Shown: one piece after another, positions 1 through 5,121 of the stretch | How positions within the stretch are numbered: position 1 is the stretch's first letter | Layout of the letters: every line of letters begins with the position of its first letter | Assembly (NCBI RefSeq): GCF_029762515.1 | Contig: NZ_JARVGN010000146.1 | Span: 1 to 5,121 of the forward strand | Length of the DNA stretch: 5,121 nt | Direction of reading: 5' to 3' | From: Methanocalculus sp. | GTDB lineage: Archaea; Halobacteriota; Methanomicrobia; Methanomicrobiales; Methanocorpusculaceae | The notes under the pieces: model-generated | Told to the model about the DNA's origin: nothing | Databases searched by the model: none | Seen by the model: the letters and a program-made list of their open reading frames with translations, nothing else | Position numbers and translations under genes: made by a program

Positions 1-2613
1 CGGCGGGGTGATCCCGAGCCAGTCATTGGTCTGATCGATCTCCTGCGGATAGCCTTCAACCCATACGATCTCCCCTCCTTTCGTATTGTAGTGTGATACT
101 GTTGTCTCTGGCACATACTCGAAGAGATCGCCTCCCTGATATACGGTCATGTTAATGACGATATTATCATGGGAGAGATGAAGCGTGGTGTTTACCCCGG
201 CTTCTGTAATTAGTTCACCGGCAATCTGCGTATAGACTGATGTCAGATCCTCTTCATTGCCTGCCCAGACATAGCTGCCGCCGGTTGCTTCCGAGAGGAT
301 GGTGACATCCTGCACCACCCTCGGGGCGAGGTCCGCAGCAAATCCGATAGTATACACCCGCACCTGTTCGTCCGGGGTGCCGCTCATCGCATAAACTGAC
401 ATGTTCTGGTTGGTATGCTGCCCGTCAAGAGAGACGGAGCCCTGCCGCCAGTCGTTGACTGGATACCGACGGTACCACCAGTATTCTGCACCCAATGTTC
501 CTTTTGGATCAGGGAGATCGCTGTACCATTCATACCCCTCAGAGTAGAGGGTTGTCCCATAGCGTGTTGTTCGCACCTGACATTCACCAGGGCTGAATGA
601 ATACACAGAGCCACTCCATGGATATGCCGAACGTGCAATTCCATATGTGGTCTCATAACTCCGATCATAGACAGTTTTTTCCAGATCGGTATCAGGAAAA
701 CCAATTCCAATTGCGAGCGGAGAGCCATGGAGGTTCCAGTCTCCATCACCCATCAGGATCACCGCCTTCACTGCTCTTAGCCTTCCATCCTCTTTCAGGT
801 GCCTGATGCCCTCATAATATCCCCGCCGCATAATCGTTGCGCCGCTTGCCGTCAGGCCATCGATTGCGGCGTTGACTGTGGCCGTATCATCAGTGAGCGG
901 CTGGTGGATGGTGACAGCGGAGGAGAAGGATGCCACTGCCACCCGATCCCGTCCGGATTCGAGATCCATCTGCGCGACGAATTCTTTCGCCGCATTTCTT
1001 GCAGCTGCCATCCGGTTTGGCGATACATCCGTTCCAGCCATACTGCCTGATGTGTCGATAACAAGCACCACATCGACGGGATCCGGCTGGAGCGCCCACC
1101 CGTCCCCAATGATCGTCACCGTCACGGTGATCGTCTCGTTCACTGCGACCGTCTCCGGTTCGACCATCGTGCTGATGCTCAGGAAGGGATAGTTCTTCCA
1201 GGTTACAGAGACCGTCTTCTCCTCACCTTCCCAGACAGCTGCTATGACCGCGGTGCCGGTTGCGTTCTTACTATAACCGGGGTGATCCGGATCGGTTGTG
1301 AATCCTGATGGGGAGAACGTTACAATAGCAAGGCCATCATCATTTGTGACAGCTTCTGTTCCATCCAGTGATGCATCGCTTGTTGTGATGTAGTCGCCGC
1401 AATCAACCGACTGGATAGAGAAGCTGACCGTCTCGCCGGGCACCGGGTTTCCCCGTGCATCGATCACCTTTGCCCGGATATCTGCGGTGATCCCTGAGTC
1501 CAGATCTGCGCTTGGTATCACCTGAGGGTTTGCGGTCAGCAGCATCGCCACCGGTTCGGTATGGTAGAACTGCAGGGCTACAGTATCATAGACTGTCTCG
1601 TTATCAACGGCAGTGCAGGTGATCGTCACCTCCCCGACGGTGATGACCGGACCATAGCTGATCCGGATCTCCCCGGCACTGCTTGTGGAATACAATGCAG
1701 TGGTTGTTCCGGTGCCGGTGGTTGCGGTGAACTGAATATTCCTGTTCCCTGCACGATTTCCGTACTCATCATAGAATGTATAGAAGAGATCGATCTTTGA
1801 TGCCCCATCTGCCGGAGCATACAGGGGGGATGCAGAGGGATCACGATGGACAGAGTGTGGGATCCCATCAGCAATTGCGGTGATTGTTATCCATCGGGAC
1901 GGGATTTGCGGAGGAGATGGATCGATCAGGATGACATGATCAACAGGTTCTGTTTCGAGCCCGAGACTTGTATTCACAAATCCCTCTGCATCTACCGGGA
2001 CAGAGACGGTTGCACCGTTTTCACCTGCATGGAAGAAAACTGCGTTCCCTCCGGGGGAGGTGACGGTCATCGTCACATACTCGGGAGAAAGAGAGAGAGC
2101 CGTTTCCCTCCGGTTATCAACGGAGTTTCCATAGGCATCTATGAGCAGAAGAGAGATCGGCACTGTTGCGCCGACAGTTGCCTCCTGTGGATAGGAGATA
2201 TAATCGATTGCCACAGGTTCACCATGATCGACAGGCTGGATGAGCTGAGCTTCGATTGCTTCCATCTCATCCCCTGACGCATACAAGGCTTCGACCCTGA
2301 TGGTGACATTTCCGCTTGTTGTACCGGGGAAAAAGGAGACTGTGCCCACCCCCGCACCATCAGTTGTGGGAGAGGGGTTTGTGAGAGATCCGGTATCTGG
2401 ATCAAGGAGTGAGAAGGTGAGCAGAACACCGGGGAGCGGGACACTCTGGTTATAGACCACTGCCGTGAGTGTTGCAGGTGTGGATGATCCCGCCACCAGC
2501 CATTCCGTATCGGTTGTGATGACGATTTCATCAGGAAGAAGGGCTGCTGCCGGTGCTGCTCCGGCTGCTGCGATGATGAGAAGAAGGATGAGCAGCCGGG
2601 ATGGTGAGTTCAT
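1..2613 (-). CDS. Secreted VWA-domain surface protein with Ig-like modules (C-terminus off the left edge)
   Basis: The frame is open for 871 codons from ATG at 2613 to base 1, checked codon by codon with no stop; the C-terminus is missing. The start is fixed by an in-frame TGA just upstream (2622-2620) and by the signal peptide: MNSPSR, a hydrophobic stretch (residues 7-20), then APAAA with likely cleavage near residue 24. Next come about four Ig-like (Big_1/invasin-type) modules, roughly 28-125, 128-221, 224-352 and 353-471, with typical DAYGN, DEYGN and DARGNPVPG turns and linkers such as PVDH at 127 and 223. A VWA domain spans about 514-800. Its MIDAS residues are DTSGS (520-524), T593 and D623, so it should bind a divalent cation and a protein or glycan ligand outside the cell. 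A Tyr/Trp-rich insert occupies about 627-750. Nine N-X-S/T sequons suit an N-glycosylated archaeal surface protein. The part after about 805 (DLFEYVPETT) looks like another beta domain. The ligand is unknown, and a C-terminal anchor cannot be seen. Confidence 0.94.
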   Translation of the reverse strand, partial: MNSPSRLLILLLIIAAAGAAPAAALLPDEIVITTDTEWLVAGSSTPATLTAVVYNQSVPLPGVLLTFSLLDPDTGSLTNPSPTTDGAGVGTVSFFPGTTSGNVTIRVEALYASGDEMEAIEAQLIQPVDHGEPVAIDYISYPQEATVGATVPISLLLIDAYGNSVDNRRETALSLSPEYVTMTVTSPGGNAVFFHAGENGATVSVPVDAEGFVNTSLGLETEPVDHVILIDPSPPQIPSRWITITAIADGIPHSVHRDPSASPLYAPADGASKIDLFYTFYDEYGNRAGNRNIQFTATTGTGTTTALYSTSSAGEIRISYGPVITVGEVTITCTAVDNETVYDTVALQFYHTEPVAMLLTANPQVIPSADLDSGITADIRAKVIDARGNPVPGETVSFSIQSVDCGDYITTSDASLDGTEAVTNDDGLAIVTFSPSGFTTDPDHPGYSKNATGTAVIAAVWEGEEKTVSVTWKNYPFLSISTMVEPETVAVNETITVTVTIIGDGWALQPDPVDVVLVIDTSGSMAGTDVSPNRMAAARNAAKEFVAQMDLESGRDRVAVASFSSAVTIHQPLTDDTATVNAAIDGLTASGATIMRRGYYEGIRHLKEDGRLRAVKAVILMGDGDWNLHGSPLAIGIGFPDTDLEKTVYDRSYETTYGIARSAYPWSGSVYSFSPGECQVRTTRYGTTLYSEGYEWYSDLPDPKGTLGAEYWWYRRYPVNDWRQGSVSLDGQHTNQNMSVYAMSGTPDEQVRVYTIGFAADLAPRVVQDVTILSEATGGSYVWAGNEEDLTSVYTQIAGELITEAGVNTTLHLSHDNIVINMTVYQGGDLFEYVPETTVSHYNTKGGEIVWVEGYPQEIDQTNDWLGITPP
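364..735 (-). other. Tyr/Trp-rich insert inside the VWA domain (residues about 627-750)
   Basis: In a standard VWA fold, the strand carrying the third MIDAS motif (here ILMGDGDWN, about 618-626) is followed within roughly 20-30 residues by the next core strand (here VRVYTIGF, about 751-758). In this protein 124 residues lie between them. By my count 13 are Tyr and 5 are Trp, including the cluster EYWWYRRY, with a single Cys (residue 678) and one sequon (NMS). The segment is in frame, has no low-complexity repeat, and starts right after a MIDAS loop, so it probably folds beside the metal-binding face. It could be a ligand-binding sub-domain or a structural cap. The boundaries are estimates from motif positions, not from an alignment. 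Confidence 0.7.
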
Positions 2614-2630
2614 AGCATAGATTCATCCAT
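2610..2630 (-). other. Possible six-codon leader ORF (MDESML) overlapping the VWA gene start
   Basis: ATG at 2630 opens a six-codon frame ending in TGA at 2612-2610. That TGA shares bases with the VWA start codon in an ATGA overlap, the arrangement used for translational coupling. An AGGAG sits just upstream, but only one base from this ATG, which is shorter than normal. The frame may be chance: ATG and TGA both arise easily in this stretch, and there is no independent sign of translation. Confidence 0.18.
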
Positions 2631-2631
2631 T

Positions 2632-2636
2632 CTCCT
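2632..2636 (-). promoter_or_regulatory. Displaced ribosome binding site AGGAG upstream of the VWA gene
   Basis: AGGAG (AGGAGA including 2631) is a good match to the archaeal 16S 3' tail. It lies 18 bases before the only workable start of the VWA gene (ATG 2613), against the usual 5-10. Closer ATGs at 2630, 2626 and 2618 are in other frames and give ORFs of only 6, about 31 and 2 codons. Either the site is used at long range or through coupling, or the transcript starts downstream of it and is nearly leaderless. Confidence 0.45.
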
Positions 2637-2650
2637 ATTTAACTGCTCGC

Positions 2651-2671
2651 GATATAAAAGAGAGGATATAA
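2651..2671 (-). promoter_or_regulatory. Probable archaeal promoter with two TATA-like elements
   Basis: Read on the minus strand, TTATATC occurs twice, at 2671-2665 and 2657-2651; the second sits in CTTTTATATC, close to the methanogen TATA consensus. No strong purine-rich BRE precedes either copy. Taking the usual TATA-to-start distance of about 25 bases, the proximal box would start transcription near 2629, giving a leader of about 16 bases without the AGGAG. The distal box would start near 2642 and include it. This is the only AT-rich gap in the window and it faces the VWA gene, so that gene probably has its own promoter rather than relying only on read-through from the right. Confidence 0.5.
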
Positions 2672-2679
2672 TTAAATTA
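2669..2679. repeat. 11-base palindrome TAATTAAATTA beside the distal TATA element
   Basis: The sequence is a perfect inverted repeat (TAATT, one central A, AATTA) that overlaps the distal TTATATC element. Its place suits a repressor or activator site, but such palindromes are frequent in AT-rich spacers. No second copy is visible elsewhere in the window. Confidence 0.25.
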
Positions 2680-2693
2680 CCAGAATAAAAGCA

Positions 2694-4076
2694 TCACCAG
2701 TCTTTAAACCGCTTGCTTTTACTTCCTTTTCGCCCACGGTTCCTGGAGATATACACGCCCCCTCCGAGGAGCACAAGAGCAAGCACAATACCACCTAAAA
2801 GGATCGGGTTGAACTGAGGCTCAAGAGTCATCGTGACTGAATCCTGCTGTCCATCCACTGGTATCACAAGTTGTGTAGTTCCCTGATGATACCCGTCTTT
2901 TATCGCTGAGAGGGTATGAACGGAACCCGGTGTTAGAGAGATGAAGATAATTCCCCTTTCATCGGTTGTACCTTCCACCACCCCATCTGCCGACACGATT
3001 GCTCCGGGGAGGATCGAGTGTGAAGGATCCTCAACAAGCACACGAATCGGAACCGCAGAATAAGCAAGATTTGCAACAAAATCAAGCGAATCTTCAGAAA
3101 CCGTGATATTCTGGCTATAAGGTTCAAATCCCCCCTTCCTGATCTCAAGGAGGTACGTACCAGCAGTGAGCCTTCCCAGGCTCGCACGCCCATAATTGTC
3201 AGTCTTTCTCAGGAGCATTCCATCAATATAGACATCAGCGCTATCAACAACCTTCTTCACGGGATCAAAGGCCGATACAAATGGAGAGTGATATGCCTTC
3301 GAAAGGGATATCGAAAGAACCTGCTGGTCGCCGGTGATATATTCACGTTTTGCAAAGGACTGGTACTCGGGTTTTTCCACCAGAATCTGGTATTCGTATC
3401 CTTTCCGGAGATTATATGAGAAGACCCCGTCATCTCCGGTCGTTCCTTTGAGATTACCATCAATCGAGATCGAAGCCCCGCTGATCGGGAGAGCTGTCTC
3501 CACTTCAGTAACACGGAAGGCAAAACGGTCACCACGCACCATCACAACCGTGATCGGCTCAGGTTGTGCCCCGGATATGAGTACAGATCTCTGTTCATCA
3601 CGGTAATCAAGAGCGGTGATAAATATCTGGTATGTTTCGCCGTCTTTAAGGGTAAAAATAGCTTTTCCATCAAATCCGGTTTCACCCGTCTTCTCGGCAT
3701 CCGGACCAACCACTCTGACAATAGCGTTCCGAAGAGGGGCCACATTCTCATCATATACAAGCACAGTCAAAACGACAGTACTCCGTGGCAGGGTAATAGT
3801 CCGGTTTCTCTCGGTTGCCAGAACTGAGACGGTAGTGCTCTGATATCCCGTTTTGCTCACCATGAGGTTAAAAGCTGTTGTGCCTGCGTGATCATACAAA
3901 AATAGCCCAGAACCATCACTTGTTCCGACATGAGTACCAGCAACATAAATATCAGCACCTGGAACCCGGTTTCCCTGTGAATCCTCTACGGTGATCTGCA
4001 GGGTGACCACCGCCTGCACTGTTACCACTAGGGTAATAAGCAGGATGAGAGCAACGACAATCCGCATAGCACGCAT
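2694..4076 (-). CDS. Membrane-anchored protein with five PEGA/carboxypeptidase-regulatory-like repeats
   Basis: This 460-residue protein starts at ATG 4076; an in-frame ATG three codons later (4067) is a possible alternative. Residues 1-22 form a signal peptide with a hydrophobic core ending VQA. Five tandem modules follow, at about 25-98, 99-180, 183-260, 262-339 and 341-419. Each has a beta strand, a (P)GA-x-V/I-x-(V/I)DG-type turn, a G-x-T-x-x-x-G pattern and an aromatic GY/GF/EY near the end, the pattern of PEGA and carboxypeptidase-regulatory-like (transthyretin-like) folds. A membrane helix (about 424-443, ILLGGIVLALVLLGGG) and a basic tail (RNRGRKGSKSKR) place the repeats outside the cell with the C-terminus inside. 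There are two sequons (N91, N323), no cysteine and no enzymatic motif. The likely role is an envelope stalk or a binding/structural protein. It begins 28 bases after the AMP phosphorylase stop, so co-transcription is likely. No ribosome binding site lies at normal distance. The architecture is secure; the biological role is not known. Confidence 0.92.
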   Translation of the reverse strand: MRAMRIVVALILLITLVVTVQAVVTLQITVEDSQGNRVPGADIYVAGTHVGTSDGSGLFLYDHAGTTAFNLMVSKTGYQSTTVSVLATERNRTITLPRSTVVLTVLVYDENVAPLRNAIVRVVGPDAEKTGETGFDGKAIFTLKDGETYQIFITALDYRDEQRSVLISGAQPEPITVVMVRGDRFAFRVTEVETALPISGASISIDGNLKGTTGDDGVFSYNLRKGYEYQILVEKPEYQSFAKREYITGDQQVLSISLSKAYHSPFVSAFDPVKKVVDSADVYIDGMLLRKTDNYGRASLGRLTAGTYLLEIRKGGFEPYSQNITVSEDSLDFVANLAYSAVPIRVLVEDPSHSILPGAIVSADGVVEGTTDERGIIFISLTPGSVHTLSAIKDGYHQGTTQLVIPVDGQQDSVTMTLEPQFNPILLGGIVLALVLLGGGVYISRNRGRKGSKSKRFKDW

Positions 4077-4097
4077 ATACAGGTTAGTATTGTTTTC

Positions 4098-4103
4098 TCA
4101 CCT
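4098..4103 (-). promoter_or_regulatory. Displaced ribosome binding site AGGTGA upstream of the PEGA-repeat gene
   Basis: AGGTGA is a six-base match to the archaeal anti-Shine-Dalgarno sequence and begins just after the AMP phosphorylase stop codon. It lies 21 bases before the ATG at 4076 and 30 before the alternative at 4067. No ATG, GTG or TTG at normal spacing opens this frame: the GTG inside the site hits a stop within six codons. It may act at unusual distance, or the downstream gene may be translated by coupling to the enzyme gene. Confidence 0.4.
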
Positions 4104-4104
4104 A

Positions 4105-5121
4105 TTAGTGCATCGGTGTCCGCCAGCGGTTCCCCGGCACCCTGTCAATCAGCATTCCTTCAACAGCTATCGGCATGAGGCGGCGGCCTTCTTCAAGGGC
4201 TTTCTGGAGCCGCCAGCCGCGATCCGCATAGATGGTGAAGATCGGCTCCCCCTTCTTCACATGCTGCCCCTGTTTCTTATGGAACAAGATCCCGCCGCCG
4301 TGGTCATGCGGGGCGCCTGCTGCGCGCGCAATCGTGATCAGAGCCCGGTTATTCATCTCGACCACGTACCCGGTTTCAGGAGCATTGATGGTGAAGGAAT
4401 GTTCACCGGGTGGGAGATCCTCAGCTTTCACAGCGGGATCGCCGCCTTGGATCTCAATCACCTTCTGCATCATCAGATCGGCTTTTCCCGATGAGAGGAG
4501 ATCAAGCGCCGCTTCTGTTCCAGTGCCATACTGCACCTTGCCCGCCATCTCAAGAGCTATCCCTGCAATTGCGGCGCTCTTCTGCATGAGGGAGTCTGGA
4601 CCAGAACCATCCTTCAGGATTGAGAGGGCTTCTGCGACTTCAAGATTGACGCCGATAGAATGGCCGATCGGAGTCTCACCATAGGTGAGTGCGCACTCGA
4701 CTTTCATCCCGAGCCTATCCCCAAGCTCCATAAAGTCACGGGCGAGTTTCCTTCCCTCCTCGACGGTAGTGACTTTTGCATCCCTGCCAACAGGGATGTC
4801 GATGACGACGAGATCTGCACCGACTGCAAACTTCTTTGCCATCACCGAGGCGAGCATCTGGCCATGCGGATCGATCTTAAGGGGGTATTCATAGAGGATG
4901 ATCTTGTCGTCTGCGGGGGCGATGTTTGTGGCACCCCCCCAGACAATGGCACCCCCGACCTTCTCAGTCATCTCCTGGAGCTCAGATCCGGTGAAGGCAA
5001 CCGGGGCAATTGCTTCCATCAGGTCGGCTGTCCCGCCTGCGCCGGTGATCGCCCGCGAACTGGTTTTTGGGCATTTCAGGCCCGCTGCCATGATGATCGG
5101 CACCACAAGCAGGGTGATCTT
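4105..5121 (-). CDS. deoA: AMP phosphorylase, archaeal type (N-terminus off the right edge)
   Basis: AMP phosphorylase catalyses AMP (also CMP/UMP) + phosphate to the free base + ribose 1,5-bisphosphate. With ribose-1,5-bisphosphate isomerase and type III RubisCO it feeds nucleotide ribose into 3-phosphoglycerate in the archaeal cytoplasm. The visible 338 residues are the C-terminal two thirds of a protein normally near 500; the frame continues through base 5121 (LLVVPII before MAAGL), so the GTG at 5106 is an internal valine. The family signature SSRAITGAGGTADLME (5014-5061) nearly matches the thymidine/pyrimidine phosphorylase pattern. Other family blocks are ADDKI..YEYPLKIDP, GADLVVIDIPVGRDAKV and TYGETPIGHSIG. 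The C-terminal domain from about GGDPAV to the end, with ITIARAAGAPHDHGGG, is the usual PYNP_C-type domain. The protein ends normally at TAA. I prefer AMP phosphorylase to bacterial thymidine phosphorylase because these blocks and the C-terminal extent are archaeal-like. Neither the isomerase nor RubisCO gene is in view. Confidence 0.96.
   Translation of the reverse strand, partial: KITLLVVPIIMAAGLKCPKTSSRAITGAGGTADLMEAIAPVAFTGSELQEMTEKVGGAIVWGGATNIAPADDKIILYEYPLKIDPHGQMLASVMAKKFAVGADLVVIDIPVGRDAKVTTVEEGRKLARDFMELGDRLGMKVECALTYGETPIGHSIGVNLEVAEALSILKDGSGPDSLMQKSAAIAGIALEMAGKVQYGTGTEAALDLLSSGKADLMMQKVIEIQGGDPAVKAEDLPPGEHSFTINAPETGYVVEMNNRALITIARAAGAPHDHGGGILFHKKQGQHVKKGEPIFTIYADRGWRLQKALEEGRRLMPIAVEGMLIDRVPGNRWRTPMH
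4779..4798. repeat. Perfect 8-bp stem, 4-base loop inverted repeat inside the AMP phosphorylase gene
   Basis: On the plus strand CATCCCTG and CAGGGATG are exact reverse complements separated by CCAA. In the mRNA this would be a stem of eight pairs, four or five of them G-C, within codons for IPVGRD, a conserved block of the enzyme. Since the protein sequence there is conserved, the hairpin may simply follow from codon choice; no U-tract follows it in the sense direction. Confidence 0.4.

Noticed and set aside
1116..1130. Inverted repeat TCACCG-TCA-CGGTGA
   Set aside because: It is short and follows from alternating Thr and Val codons (TVTVT) in the VWA gene.
1846..2277. Plus-strand 143-codon open frame rich in Cys, Arg and His
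   Set aside because: It lies antisense to the Ig-like part of the VWA gene, its composition is typical of a reverse-strand shadow, and it has no recognisable domain or start signal.
2139..2531. Minus-strand 130-codon open frame
   Set aside because: It is in another frame of the VWA gene, whose own frame gives a signal peptide and coherent Ig modules over the same bases.
1..2613. Possible frameshift or pseudogene in the left half, since no closed long frame is visible there
   Set aside because: Translation of every codon from 2613 to 1 gives one unbroken, domain-consistent protein; the frame is merely unclosed because it leaves the window.
2682..2690. T-rich tract (TTTTATTCT on the minus strand) after the PEGA gene stop, as a terminator
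   Set aside because: It has only four consecutive T and no stem; an archaeal oligo-T terminator is possible but not supported.
2694..4076. Lower G+C in the PEGA gene as a sign of transfer
   Set aside because: Hand counts of six 60-base lines gave 168 of 360 G+C, against 91 of 180 in the VWA gene and 99 of 180 in AMP phosphorylase. Lines within the PEGA gene ranged from 21 to 34, so the difference is modest and sampling is small.
3991..4684. Plus-strand open frames at 3991-4494 and 4232-4684
   Set aside because: Both are antisense to AMP phosphorylase (the first also reaches the start of the PEGA-repeat gene) and show no protein family features.
5104..5106. GTG as the start codon of AMP phosphorylase
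   Set aside because: The frame continues upstream to the window edge with family-consistent residues (KITLLV), and the protein would lack the N-terminal third.

Overview
The window looks like a piece of a methanogenic archaeon, most likely from the Methanomicrobiales or a near relative. The reasons are an archaeal-type AMP phosphorylase, two secreted or membrane-anchored surface proteins of the kinds these organisms carry (a von Willebrand factor A protein with Ig-like domains, and a PEGA/carboxypeptidase-regulatory repeat protein), TATA-like elements rather than bacterial -35/-10 boxes, and ribosome binding sites matching the usual archaeal 16S tail. The order-level placement is inference; the sequence has no rRNA or other marker gene.

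All three genes lie on the minus strand and are read from right to left. At the right edge (4105-5121) is the C-terminal two thirds of AMP phosphorylase, the first enzyme of the archaeal AMP-to-3-phosphoglycerate (type III RubisCO) salvage route. Only 28 bases separate its stop from the next gene (2694-4076), a 460-residue type I membrane protein: signal peptide, five tandem beta-sandwich repeats of about 75-80 residues, one membrane helix and a short basic tail. An 80-base intergenic region (2614-2693) follows, holding two copies of TTATATC, an AT-rich palindrome and a displaced ribosome binding site.

The left half of the window (1-2613) is one uninterrupted reading frame of 871 codons that runs off the left edge. 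I translated it codon by codon and found no stop. It encodes a secreted protein with a signal peptide, about four Ig-like modules, and a VWA domain with a recognisable metal-binding (MIDAS) site. That VWA domain is interrupted by an insert of about 124 residues rich in Tyr and Trp.

The enzyme is cytoplasmic and has no evident functional tie to its neighbours. The two surface proteins plausibly act together at the cell envelope: one is a membrane-anchored stalk, the other a long adhesin-like molecule with a metal-dependent binding head. I see no defence system, mobile element, CRISPR array or RNA gene. The points most worth a second look are the VWA insert, the shared odd start-site arrangement of both surface genes, and the close linkage of a salvage enzyme to a surface protein.
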